Part shown: positions 1 to 7,902 of the stretch, in pieces | How positions within the stretch are numbered: the stretch's first letter is position 1 | Layout: each line of letters opens with the position of its first letter | From: CAYWNK01 sp047639615 | Lineage (GTDB): Bacteria > Planctomycetota > UBA1135 > GCA-002686595 | Reading direction: 5' to 3' | DNA: 14,384 bases | NCBI GenBank assembly: GCA_047639615.1 | Contig: JBLIOL010000118.1 | Coordinates: forward strand, 1 to 14,384 | Notes under the pieces: generated by a model | Told to the model about the DNA's origin: nothing | The model's input: only the letters and a program-made list of their open reading frames with translations | Database searches by the model: none | Program-made: the position numbers and the translations under genes

Positions 1-19
1 TCGAGTCTTGCATGGGGAG

Positions 20-1186
20 TTAGGCCGCAGGTGCGCGTGTGTCGAAGGGACCCTTGAGGCGCATGAAGTGCTTCTCGACCAGGTACCAGGAGAGCAGGGC
101 GGCTGCCACGGAGAGGCTGGTGGCTAGCAGCACGAAGAGTGCCTGGGCGGGTAGGCGTGAGTTCGCGTAGAGCTGCGCCCCGTTTGGGTCGTAGATCTGG
201 TGCGCGAGGAAGTCCATGGGTCCGTGCCAGAGGTAGAGCGCGTAGCTGTACTTGCCGAGGAAGCGCAGGGGGCGACAGCGGAAGATGCGCTGCAATGGGC
301 TCTGCTCGTCGCCGGTAACCGAGAGCCAAAGTAAGGCGCCAAATCCCAGGGCGACCAAGGAGAAGCGCAGGCTCTGTATGGGCATGTCGCGCCAGCCCTC
401 GGGTCGCTGCATGGTGAGCGCTATTAGGGGCAGGCTGGCGAGTACGGCAACGATCCAGGCGCCGCGCCGACTGCGAGCGACGCTTATTCCTGAACGCAGC
501 AACATGGCGAGCAGCGCGCCGAGCACGAGTCCGTCCATGCGCGCGGGTGTGAGTACGAAGCTCGATACCCAGGTTACGTCCGGATCCATGGCCAGGGCCA
601 TGCGCAGGCCGAGTGCTAGTAGGAAGAGCAGGGCCGAGAGCACCACCAAGGCGCGCTTGCTGCAAGCGGCAACCACCAGCGGCCAGCACAGGTAGAACTG
701 CTCTTCGATCGCCAGTGACCAGAACACGTTGGGCACGTGGTGGCTGTACCACTCGCCTAGGTAGGCGATGCGGAAGTTCGAGAGGTAGCTCCAGTGCCAG
801 AGCTGATCCGCACTCGAGTCGGCGATGTACGCCTGCGCGGCTGGATGGCCGAGCAGAGGCAGGCCGAAGTAGGCAAGGGCCAGTAGTGCGTAGTAGGCCG
901 GGAAGATGCGCAGGGCGCGCCGCGCGTAGAAGTTGCGAAAGTAGCGCTGGCCTCCTTTCTGATCCCAGAGGATGCCGGTGATCAGAAAACCCGATAGCAC
1001 GAAGAAGAGGTCGACACCCATCCAGCTGCGGCTAGCGAGGCCGAATACCACGCTATCGGCGAATGCTGGGCCCTTCGCCACCCCATGGAAAAAGTGCTGG
1101 AAGAGCACCAAGCCCACAGCCAGCCCGCGCAGGCCGTCGAGGGCCGGCATGTGGCGGCCATGGGTGGGGGGTGCGGCGGGGGTCAT
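20..1186 (-). CDS. Acyltransferase 3 family membrane protein (OafA/YrhL-like)
   Basis: Predicted 388-residue integral membrane O-acyltransferase. The family transfers acetyl or other acyl groups to sugars of surface polysaccharide, LPS or peptidoglycan, or to small lipids. Visible family motifs: LDGLRGLAV at about 16-24 followed by His31, GVDLFFVLSGFLIT at 57-70, the basic stretch FYARRALRIFP near 87-96, WSLAIEEQFYLCWP at 156-169, GKYSYALYLWHGP near 315, and a closing SWYLVEKHF before a short basic tail. Hydrophobic segments occur throughout, as expected for about ten membrane helices. The length matches the acyltransferase-only form, with no SGNH domain attached. The start could be ATG 1186 or Met13 (ATG 1150), which begins right at the family motif; neither has a Shine-Dalgarno. 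The gene diverges from the hydrolase at 1237 with a 50-bp gap. Family call sure; substrate unknown. Confidence 0.93.
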   Translation of the reverse strand: MTPAAPPTHGRHMPALDGLRGLAVGLVLFQHFFHGVAKGPAFADSVVFGLASRSWMGVDLFFVLSGFLITGILWDQKGGQRYFRNFYARRALRIFPAYYALLALAYFGLPLLGHPAAQAYIADSSADQLWHWSYLSNFRIAYLGEWYSHHVPNVFWSLAIEEQFYLCWPLVVAACSKRALVVLSALLFLLALGLRMALAMDPDVTWVSSFVLTPARMDGLVLGALLAMLLRSGISVARSRRGAWIVAVLASLPLIALTMQRPEGWRDMPIQSLRFSLVALGFGALLWLSVTGDEQSPLQRIFRCRPLRFLGKYSYALYLWHGPMDFLAHQIYDPNGAQLYANSRLPAQALFVLLATSLSVAAALLSWYLVEKHFMRLKGPFDTRAPAA

Positions 1187-1236
1187 GGGTGGCAGTCGTT
1201 CTGGCTCGGTTTCTTGGCTAGCGATAGCATCCAGTC
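1187..1236. promoter_or_regulatory. Short divergent promoter region
   Basis: These 50 bases separate two divergent starts, so both promoters must lie here or reach into the genes. On the plus strand TAGCAT at 1225-1230 (4 of 6 matches to TATAAT) ends six bases before the ATG at 1237. That would place transcription start at or next to the start codon, meaning a leaderless mRNA. I see no convincing -35 at the usual spacing and no Shine-Dalgarno for either gene. Confidence 0.3.
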
Positions 1237-3099
1237 ATGAGCTCTCTAAGTCTAGGCGCCGCGCTACTGATCCTCACTTCGACTCTCGGTCTGGCCCAGG
1301 ATGCGGCACCCACCAAGATCTCGGAGTTCGGACGCTACGAGGGTTGGTCGGTGGAGCGCTTCGACGGTTGGTCGGCCAGTTCCGAATACGTGGAGATGCG
1401 CGATGGGGTGCGCTTGGCGGTGGATGTTGTGCGGCCGAGTAGCGCTGGTGAGGTGAGCCAGGAACGCCTTCCGGTGGTCTGGACCCATTCCCGCTACCAC
1501 CGCAGCCCGCAGACCCTGATCGAGAAGTTCAATCCAGGAGCAAGCATCGAAATTGACTCCTCGGTGGATGTGGACGCTAGCTTGCAGCGCTTGGTGAAGC
1601 ACGGCTACGTGGTTTGCGCGGTGGGCGTGCGTGGTAGTGGCGCGAGCTTCGGCCGCTTCGAGGGCCTCTTCAGTGAGAGTGAGACCAAGGACGCGGAGGA
1701 GATCATCAACTGGCTCGCGGAGCAGCCTTGGAGTGACGGCAACGTGGGCATGTACGGCGGTAGCTATCTCGGCATCACGCAGTTCATGGCGGCCAGCGTC
1801 AAGCCGGCGGCGCTCAAGGCCATCATTCCGGATGTGGCGGCCTTCGACATGTACGACTTGGTCTACCCGGGGGGAGTCATGCGCGCGGACATGATCGAGC
1901 ACTGGGATTGGCTTACGGATCAGCTCGACATGGAGTGGATCGCGCCGGCGGTGGACGGGGATGAGGGGGGACTGCTCTTGAAGGAAGCAGTGGCGGGTCA
2001 CGCGCAGAACTGGCAGGTGCTCGACGGCTATCGTTCGGCGCCTTTCCGCGATGACAAGGTGCCCGGCTTGGACTGGAGCACTCATGGACCTAGCGGTGTG
2101 CTGGCTGAGGTACAGGCCGCAGCCGTGCCCTGCTACCACTGGGGTGCGTTCTACGATTGCTTCGCCATGGATACATGCCTGATGTTCGCGAACTACCGCG
2201 GGCCGCAGCACATGGTGATGGCCCCTTGGGCTCACGCGGGCATGCCCGAGATGATCTATCAGGTCGAGCGCGGTCGGCTTACGACCATCGAGCGCCACCG
2301 TTGGTTCGATCGCTACCTGAAGGGTATTCCCAATGGCATCGATGAGCAGCCCAGGGTGCAGTATGCCGTGACCGAGAAGCCTGGAACTTGGCACTGGATG
2401 AGTGCTGAGAGCTGGCCGCCGAAGGGCCTCGATTCTAAATACCTGTGGTTCGCCGGCGGACAGAGCGGCACGCTGGAATCGGTCAATGACGGGGTCCTAG
2501 CAAACAGCCCTCCGCATGAGCTAGCTGCCTTTGATGTGTACGAGATCGACGCGAGCACGACCACGGGCACGAGCACACGCTGGGACAACGCGGTGGGCGC
2601 GACGCCGCGCATGAGCTACGCCGACTTGGGAAGCAACGATGCCAAGTGCTTGACCTACACGAGTGCGCCCTTGGACGAGGCGTTGACGGTGGTGGGCCAC
2701 CCGATCGTGACGCTCCACGTGACTGCTGAAGCGGGTGATGCGGACTTTGTGGTGTTGCTTGAGGAGGTGCACGCGGATGGCTTCGTGGAGTACGTGAGTG
2801 AGGGTGTGCTGCGCGCCTCGAACCGGCAGCTGATGGACGCTCCTTACGAGAATCTGGGTCTGCCCTGGCAGCGTTGCGCCGAGTCGGATGGCGTGCCGCT
2901 CCCAGCGGGTGTGCCTGCGGCGCTGCTGCTCGACCTGCAGCCCTTGGCCAATGAGTTCGATGCGGGCAGCCGCATTCGAGTGGTGATCATGTGCGCGGAC
3001 GCGGACAACCTTGAGGTTGCCACCGAGTCCGGCCAGGTGAGCGTGTTCCGAAATGCGGCATACGCCTCCGGAATCAGACTTCCGGTGCTCCCCCGATAG
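1237..3099 (+). CDS. Secreted CocE/NonD family serine hydrolase (peptidase S15-like)
   Basis: A 620-residue alpha/beta hydrolase of the CocE/NonD (X-Pro dipeptidyl-peptidase S15) family. These enzymes hydrolyse esters, amides or N-terminal dipeptides with a Ser-Asp-His triad. The nucleophile is Ser176 in GGSYLG; Asp307 in HWGAFYD and His333 in APWAHAG complete the likely triad. Residues about 48-90 (YVEMRDGVRLAVDVVRP) are the usual start of the domain. The region after about 430 fits the PepX_C jelly-roll domain (CLTYTSAPLDEALTVVGHP, then VSEGVLRAS). The N-terminus is a signal peptide likely cleaved around GLA-Q (residues 18-21), although it has no basic residue before the hydrophobic core. 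The length is slightly above that of CocE. The gltransferase-like gene at 3140 follows 40 bp downstream and may be cotranscribed. Triad and family are clear; the substrate is not predictable, and cocaine esterase activity should not be assumed. Confidence 0.92.
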   Translation: MSSLSLGAALLILTSTLGLAQDAAPTKISEFGRYEGWSVERFDGWSASSEYVEMRDGVRLAVDVVRPSSAGEVSQERLPVVWTHSRYHRSPQTLIEKFNPGASIEIDSSVDVDASLQRLVKHGYVVCAVGVRGSGASFGRFEGLFSESETKDAEEIINWLAEQPWSDGNVGMYGGSYLGITQFMAASVKPAALKAIIPDVAAFDMYDLVYPGGVMRADMIEHWDWLTDQLDMEWIAPAVDGDEGGLLLKEAVAGHAQNWQVLDGYRSAPFRDDKVPGLDWSTHGPSGVLAEVQAAAVPCYHWGAFYDCFAMDTCLMFANYRGPQHMVMAPWAHAGMPEMIYQVERGRLTTIERHRWFDRYLKGIPNGIDEQPRVQYAVTEKPGTWHWMSAESWPPKGLDSKYLWFAGGQSGTLESVNDGVLANSPPHELAAFDVYEIDASTTTGTSTRWDNAVGATPRMSYADLGSNDAKCLTYTSAPLDEALTVVGHPIVTLHVTAEAGDADFVVLLEEVHADGFVEYVSEGVLRASNRQLMDAPYENLGLPWQRCAESDGVPLPAGVPAALLLDLQPLANEFDAGSRIRVVIMCADADNLEVATESGQVSVFRNAAYASGIRLPVLPR

Positions 3100-3139
3100 A
3101 CGCAGATGGCGGCGGCCGACTACTGTTGGCCGTCAGCCC

Positions 3140-4759
3140 ATGATTCAGATCGCGCAACAGCCGCCCGAGAAGGCAAGTCCCAAGGTCCCCGGATGGGCCT
3201 GGGTTCTGGTGTTGTTGCTTGGGCTGGTGCTGCGCGGGCAGGGCTACGCGCGCAGCGTTTGGATCGACGAGCTCTACACTTCGAACCTGTTTTGTGGACA
3301 GCCGGTGGTGTTGCTCAAGACGCTCTACAGCGACATCCACCCGCCGGCCTACTTCGTCTTCATCCACTTTTGGAACCGCCTCTTCGGTGATGGTGAAGTC
3401 TGGTTGCGCTTGCCGGCCTTGCTCTCCGGCTTAGCTGCGATCCTCTTGGCGGGGCGCATGGCGCAGCGGCACTTGGGCCCGGCGGCGGGACTAGCGACCG
3501 CCCTCTGGCTGGCGACCTCGCCCGTGCACATCTGGTACAGCCAGGAGGCGCGGCCCTACTCCACCAACCTGTTCCTGGCCCTCGCCGCCTTCGCCACCTA
3601 CGAGGCTTGGGAGGCCGCGCCCCAGCGCAAGCGCCGGGGCCTGCTCTTCCTGCTGTGCTTGCTCGGAACGGTCTTCAGTCACTACTACACGGCCGTCCTG
3701 CCGATCCTCTTCGCGGGCATGGCTGTCGTGCGCCGAGCGCCGCATCGGCGCGGCGTGCTGCTGGCCTGCGGCAGCGTGCTGGGGCTCTTGGCCATGTACA
3801 TGGGGGCCAAGATGGGCTTCAGTCATGTGCCCACGGAGAAGGGTTACCTGCGCGGCTTCGATCTTGGTGAAGCGTGGAAGCTTGGCTTTCAGTGGTTCCT
3901 TACGGGTAACAGTCTGACGCCAGTGGGCGCGCCCGCGGTCTGGGGCGGGCGGCTCTTGATCGTGGTGCAGGTACTGGGCGTACTCGTGTTCTTGCGCGGA
4001 GTGAAGCGTCTAATGGGCGTCGGCGCATGGCACCTATTGGCTGGCTTGGTCGCTCTGCCGACCTTCCTGTGGTTGCTCAACGCCATCGGCTTGGACAAGA
4101 CCTACATCGAGCGCAGTGCCCTGCCCGTGCTGCCGCTCTTTGCCATGGTGATCGGCGCGGGCATGACCGGCTGGCGCAGTCCTAGCGCTGGCCGCACGGC
4201 TGGCGCCCTAGCCGGTGCTTCGGTGCTAGTGGTGTTGGCAGCCTTCGTCACCCGGGGCGATCGCTGGACGGTCTACAAGCCCAACCCCGACTGGCGCGGG
4301 GTCTCTGAGTGGATCGGCCAACCATGGTTGAGTACCCCGGTGGATCTGTACTCGGACTACGTCTCGCCTACCGCGCTGAGTTACTACGACGACCGCTTTC
4401 AGGAGACGAAGAACTTCGAACGCAACGAGGCCAAGATCGCGGGCTTGCTCGAGACGAGCGCAAAGCTCTTTGGCACAGAGGGTTTTCCCGGCGCATGGGT
4501 GCAAACTCAGTGCCGTGCGCAGATCGCCGCCTACGACGCTCACATGGATGCCCTGGAGGCGGGCATGCTTGTGCGCATTCACGAGCTAGCGCGCGTATCC
4601 GTTCCTGAGCTGATGCCTGGCGAGCACGCCTGGCTGTTGGTGTACATGCAGCCCAGTGCGCGCGCTCTGGAGGTGCTCGCGGACCCGCACTTGAAAGTCC
4701 TCCAAGCCCAGCACTTCCGCTCCCTGACGCTCTACCAACTCATCCGCGCGGACGAGTAG
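3140..4759 (+). CDS. Glycosyltransferase family 39 / ArnT-like membrane protein
   Basis: Predicted 539-residue GT-C glycosyltransferase of the GT39/PMT_2 type. These polytopic proteins transfer a sugar from a polyprenyl-phosphate donor to a lipid or protein on the outer face of the inner membrane. Family marks: the acidic pair Asp43-Glu44 in SVWIDELYT in the first loop, SDIHPPAYF at 64-72, the WLRLPALLSG helix start near 88-97, and SQEARPY at 134-140. About ten or more hydrophobic helices follow. The C-terminal soluble part begins near the motif PNPDWRGVSEWI, usual in this family. The frame stays open upstream to 3053, but that would overlap the previous gene with a charged leader; ATG 3140 precedes a typical short cytosolic tail and first helix. 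There is no Shine-Dalgarno. The stop abuts the stop of the convergent gene with no base between. Donor and acceptor unknown. Confidence 0.9.
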   Translation: MIQIAQQPPEKASPKVPGWAWVLVLLLGLVLRGQGYARSVWIDELYTSNLFCGQPVVLLKTLYSDIHPPAYFVFIHFWNRLFGDGEVWLRLPALLSGLAAILLAGRMAQRHLGPAAGLATALWLATSPVHIWYSQEARPYSTNLFLALAAFATYEAWEAAPQRKRRGLLFLLCLLGTVFSHYYTAVLPILFAGMAVVRRAPHRRGVLLACGSVLGLLAMYMGAKMGFSHVPTEKGYLRGFDLGEAWKLGFQWFLTGNSLTPVGAPAVWGGRLLIVVQVLGVLVFLRGVKRLMGVGAWHLLAGLVALPTFLWLLNAIGLDKTYIERSALPVLPLFAMVIGAGMTGWRSPSAGRTAGALAGASVLVVLAAFVTRGDRWTVYKPNPDWRGVSEWIGQPWLSTPVDLYSDYVSPTALSYYDDRFQETKNFERNEAKIAGLLETSAKLFGTEGFPGAWVQTQCRAQIAAYDAHMDALEAGMLVRIHELARVSVPELMPGEHAWLLVYMQPSARALEVLADPHLKVLQAQHFRSLTLYQLIRADE

Positions 4760-6841
4760 CTAGGGCAGGATTTGTTGATTGAAGAAGGTCAGCGCGCCAA
4801 CGCCGCGACCGTTCTTAATGTCGGGGCCGTCGAAGGCATGCCCGATGTAGCTGAGGTCCGTAGCCGTGCTCGGTCCAGCCAGGGTCAGCAAAATGCTGTT
4901 GCCAGTCACGGTGCCAGCGGTGACTACGGTGCCGTCGCTGAGCACGAAGTCCAGCTCGGCGCCCAGCTCGAAGGTCAGGCTGTCGTCCAGGTCGCGGAAG
5001 GTCAACACCAGGAGGTCCTGGGCCATGGAGCCCCACTGCACGGTGTCGATGTTCGGCGGGTCGATCTCGTGGGTGTCCATTGAGCCGTAGAGGTCGCGCT
5101 TGATGACGCGCGTCATGCGCTCACCGATCTCCGTGTAGCCCTCGTACAGGAAGTGGCAGCCGTCGTGGCCGAGAGCGGCCGTGGTCGACATGACCTCTAG
5201 GTTGGCGTAGAGATCGGGTAGGACGCGTAGCACCTCGCGAATGCCGTCATTGATCGGATCGTTGCCGCAACCCGCTCGGATCTGGCAAACGTAGAGTTGC
5301 TCCAGAGCGGTGTAGTCCGTGAACCAATCGTCGTAGAGCTCATTGAAGAAGAGCGCGTAGTTGAGCGGATTACCGCCGTCCTCTTCGCCCTGGTACCAGA
5401 TCAGACCCTTGGCCTGATCCTTGAAACCTGCGAGCTCGGCGCGCTTGAGCATGCGCCCGTAGATCGAATTCTCGTCCGTGGGGTCCAGGTCATTGCGCTG
5501 GTGGGCGCTGATCTGCGTGCCGTTGGCGGCTCCGCTAAGGATCCCGATGGGGACTTGGTAGTCCGTGACGAGGCGCGCGCCCATGTCCAAGGCCCATTGG
5601 CCGATAGATGCGTGCGCGCTCCAGATCTCGCCCTCGGCCTTATCCCAGTGACGGTCGAGGCGCTCGTAGTCGGGGTCGACGTTGGGCGTGCCGTAGGCGC
5701 GTACCCAGCGCGTCTGGGCGTTGTTTCCAAGGCCTTCGCCGTTGAAGTCACCGCCCACTGCGTTCGATTGACCGACCACCATGAGCAGGTCGCCGCAGGT
5801 CAAGTTGTGACGGCTTTGGATGCGTATCCGCTGGGAGCCGAAGCGCGCGTAGATCTCCAAGTGATAGTCAAAGAGACCCGCTTGGATGGTGGGCGCGATA
5901 CTGAAGGCTGCGTTCCTGCCCGAGTAAAGCAGGGGCTGGGTCAGGGTCTGTAGTAGCTGATGGTCGCGTCGCAGCTCGATTTCCACGTCGGTGAAGCCCG
6001 GGCTGTTGATCGTGCCGGCAACCTGGAGTACGTGTTGGTCCTGGGCGTTGCGTTGGAACACCCTGCCATGCTGCGGAAGGTGCGTGAAGGTGACCTCGGG
6101 CGGGTTGTTCTGGAAGTAGCGCTCGTTCATGAGCCCTTCCACGGAGCTGCGCTCAGCGGGCGTCAGCACGTGATCAATGACCATGACTTCGGCGATCAGG
6201 CCGGCCAGGTAGCCGCCACCGGAGTAGCCGCCGATGCGCAGACTGATATCCGTGTTCGGCGCGGCGTGACCGCCGCCTACCAGGACGCCGTCCTGATAGA
6301 GGTAACCCTGGCCAGTGCCGGCGTCGTAGGTGGCTACCAGCAGGGTGGGCTCGCCCAAGCCCACGGGCTGGCTGCTGACAGCGAAGGTACCGGAGTGGAA
6401 TAGGCGTGCGTGATCGCTAGTGGCAAACCACAGGGAGTGATCATTCGTGCCAGCAACCAGGTGGTTGTTGCGGCTGAAGTCCTCGATGGAGAAGACGACT
6501 ACCTTGGTGTAGCTACCCAGGGGCATGCCCTCGGGCGCAAAGAGCGTGTCGCCGCCGTCGAAGCGCAGGGCGGGCTGGCCGCCGATCGCCTGCTCGATCA
6601 ATTCAGGGCGACGATTACCCAGCTCTTGAGTGACGTGATTGCCCTCACCGCTGCGGTCGCGCCAGGTGTGGGTCAAATTGGAAAGACCCGTGCGTGCAGA
6701 CCTATCTGCACGCAGCCAGAGATTGAGGCCGCGCGGGCGATAGGTCGGATTTCCGCGGTTGGATCCACTCGTAGAAGTGAATCCCTGGGCGAAAACCGGC
6801 GCTGTAGCGAGCAGCAGCAGAGGTAGAGCGATCTTGTGCAT
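4760..6841 (-). CDS. Secreted LamG-domain sialate O-acetylesterase-like protein (SASA/SGNH)
   Basis: A 693-residue secreted protein with a clear signal peptide (MHKIALPLLLLATAPVFA, then QG). Residues about 36-245 form a LamG/concanavalin-like domain starting GLNLWLRAD and ending with VIDHVLTPAERSSVEGLMNERY, the usual close of such modules. A beta-rich linker follows (about 248-345). Residues about 350-585 are an SGNH esterase domain of the SASA/carbohydrate-esterase type: VVGQSNAVGG with nucleophile Ser359, IWYQGEEDGG at 481-490, and the Asp560-His563 pair in DGCHF. Residues about 592-693 look like an Ig-like beta domain. Likely role: removal of O-acetyl groups from exogenous or envelope glycans, with LamG binding carbohydrate. 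The gene is convergent with the glycosyltransferase and lies 178 bp downstream of the Bax-inhibitor-like gene on the same strand, with a separate promoter probable. Domain calls are confident; sialic acid as substrate is only the family name. Confidence 0.88.
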   Translation of the reverse strand: MHKIALPLLLLATAPVFAQGFTSTSGSNRGNPTYRPRGLNLWLRADRSARTGLSNLTHTWRDRSGEGNHVTQELGNRRPELIEQAIGGQPALRFDGGDTLFAPEGMPLGSYTKVVVFSIEDFSRNNHLVAGTNDHSLWFATSDHARLFHSGTFAVSSQPVGLGEPTLLVATYDAGTGQGYLYQDGVLVGGGHAAPNTDISLRIGGYSGGGYLAGLIAEVMVIDHVLTPAERSSVEGLMNERYFQNNPPEVTFTHLPQHGRVFQRNAQDQHVLQVAGTINSPGFTDVEIELRRDHQLLQTLTQPLLYSGRNAAFSIAPTIQAGLFDYHLEIYARFGSQRIRIQSRHNLTCGDLLMVVGQSNAVGGDFNGEGLGNNAQTRWVRAYGTPNVDPDYERLDRHWDKAEGEIWSAHASIGQWALDMGARLVTDYQVPIGILSGAANGTQISAHQRNDLDPTDENSIYGRMLKRAELAGFKDQAKGLIWYQGEEDGGNPLNYALFFNELYDDWFTDYTALEQLYVCQIRAGCGNDPINDGIREVLRVLPDLYANLEVMSTTAALGHDGCHFLYEGYTEIGERMTRVIKRDLYGSMDTHEIDPPNIDTVQWGSMAQDLLVLTFRDLDDSLTFELGAELDFVLSDGTVVTAGTVTGNSILLTLAGPSTATDLSYIGHAFDGPDIKNGRGVGALTFFNQQILP

Positions 6842-6848
6842 GGGATTA

Positions 6849-6862
6849 GAGCCATCGGGCTC
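6849..6862 (-). promoter_or_regulatory. Small hairpin just upstream of the esterase start
   Basis: The arms GAGCC and GGCTC flank a four-base loop, and the stem ends seven bases before the ATG at 6841, where a ribosome binding site would be. No Shine-Dalgarno is seen at this start. A 5-bp stem is short enough to arise by chance. Confidence 0.2.
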
Positions 6863-6976
6863 ACACTCCCTAAACGTATCTCACGTTGCTATTGCACGCT
6901 ACATCTGCAATTTATCTTTGCGGCCTGTCCAGATTGAGGCACGTAATAGGCCCCTGGGGGTACCTAATTAGGCATT

Positions 6977-7008
6977 GCGGGCAGGGGAGGATTCCTCGCC
7001 CCGCCCGC
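6977..7008 (-). terminator. GC-rich hairpin after the Bax-inhibitor-like gene
   Basis: Read on the minus strand, GCGGGC-GGGG pairs with CCCC-T-GCCCGC across a short loop, with one bulged base; inner bases extend the stem imperfectly. It begins 11 bases after the stop codon at 7020-7022, the right place for a transcription terminator. No U-tract follows, so it may work poorly as an intrinsic terminator or act as an mRNA 3' stabiliser. Confidence 0.45.
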
Positions 7009-7019
7009 GGAATACCAGG

Positions 7020-7772
7020 TTACCGATTCTTCAACTTCGAGAGCAAGCGCAGGAATTCCATGTAGAGCCAGACCAGGGTGACCAGTAGGGCGAAGGCGCC
7101 GAACCACTCCATGGACTTGGGCTGACCGGAATTGGCCATGCGTTCGATCATGTCGAAGTCGATCAGCAGCATGAACGAGACGACCAGCAGCACCACGACG
7201 CTGAAGCCAATGCCGACGATGCCGTTGCCGTGGATCATGGGGACGGCCACGCCGAACATGCCCATCACGAAGCTCATCAGGTAGACGAGCACGATGCCGC
7301 CCATGGCGGCGCAAACCACCGAGCGCATGCGGTTGGTGACCTTGATCACGCCCGTGCGCCAGAGCAGGAACATGGCCAGGGCCGTGCCCATGGTCAAGAG
7401 GACCGCGTGCAGCACGATGCCCGGGTAGGAGGCGAATTGGTACATCGCCGAGATCACACCCAGTAGTAGGCCTTCGGCGACGGCGAAGGGCACGGCCAAG
7501 GTGCGCGCGAGCTGGGGCTTGAAGCTGACTACGATCGAGAGCACGAAGGCTCCGATGCCGCCTCCGATCATGACCGGCATGGCGCTGCCCATGTCGAGTG
7601 AGCCGCTGGTCACCATGCTCCATGAAGCGGTGGCGCTAATGGCTAGAACGAGCAGCAGGAGCGAGATCTTGTTGACGGTGCCCTCCACCGTCATGACCGT
7701 GCCGGTGTCCGTTGCCGCCTGGCGGGCGCGGGTCAGGGCTTTCTCTTTCAGGTAGGGGTTGCTTGTGCGCAT
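7020..7772 (-). CDS. Bax inhibitor-1/YccA-like family membrane protein
   Basis: A 250-residue membrane protein of the bacterial Bax-inhibitor-1-like group (the BaxI_1/PF12811 type rather than classic YccA). It opens with MRTSNPYL and MTVEGTVNKISLLL, both characteristic of that group, and ends with the strongly conserved segment LLIDFDMIERMANSG...KSMEWFGAFALLVTLVWLYMEFLRLL. About seven hydrophobic helices are visible. The acidic pair in IDFD and nearby residues corresponds to the putative ion or pH sensor of the wider BI-1/TMBIM superfamily, where some members leak calcium or protons; bacterial function is largely unknown. The start at 7772 matches the usual family N-terminus. It has no Shine-Dalgarno. 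The gene diverges from the S9 peptidase across 130 bp and is followed by a GC-rich hairpin. Confidence 0.92.
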   Translation of the reverse strand: MRTSNPYLKEKALTRARQAATDTGTVMTVEGTVNKISLLLLVLAISATASWSMVTSGSLDMGSAMPVMIGGGIGAFVLSIVVSFKPQLARTLAVPFAVAEGLLLGVISAMYQFASYPGIVLHAVLLTMGTALAMFLLWRTGVIKVTNRMRSVVCAAMGGIVLVYLMSFVMGMFGVAVPMIHGNGIVGIGFSVVVLLVVSFMLLIDFDMIERMANSGQPKSMEWFGAFALLVTLVWLYMEFLRLLSKLKNR

Positions 7773-7902
7773 AGCAGTAGGTGTAAGCCGCCAGGGTCAA
7801 TCAGGCCAGCCCTGGTGCCCAATAAGCCCCCAGAGGGGGCGTTCCCGAGACATCCGGGCTAAGGTGCGCGCCTCCCCCGAGGCCCCCTCTCCCCGACCAG
7901 CC
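7773..7902. promoter_or_regulatory. Divergent intergenic region with two inverted repeats
   Basis: This 130-bp region must carry the promoters of the Bax-inhibitor-like gene and the S9 peptidase. It holds a perfect hairpin GCCCCC-AGA-GGGGGC at 7826-7840 and a looser inverted repeat CCAGGG (7791-7796) with CCCTGG (7810-7815). Either could be an operator or mRNA structure. I cannot assign -35/-10 elements with confidence, and no Shine-Dalgarno precedes the ATG at 7903. Confidence 0.35.

Noticed and set aside
3053..3139. Earlier start of the glycosyltransferase inside the CocE gene
   Set aside because: It adds an arginine-rich leader not seen in the family; ATG 3140 precedes a normal short tail and first helix.
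5297..5953. Long open frames opposite the esterase and opposite other large genes
   Set aside because: They are antisense shadows of GC-rich coding sequence, with low-complexity residue use and no recognisable domains.
6959..6968. GGTACCTAAT shared with the ParD operator at 12192-12201
   Set aside because: A shared 10-mer between two sites is expected by chance in 14 kb, and the full palindrome is not repeated at 6959.
7759..7902. N-terminal extension of the S9 peptidase from 7759
   Set aside because: It overlaps the start of the divergent gene, has no family similarity and would bury a clean signal peptide beginning at 7903.
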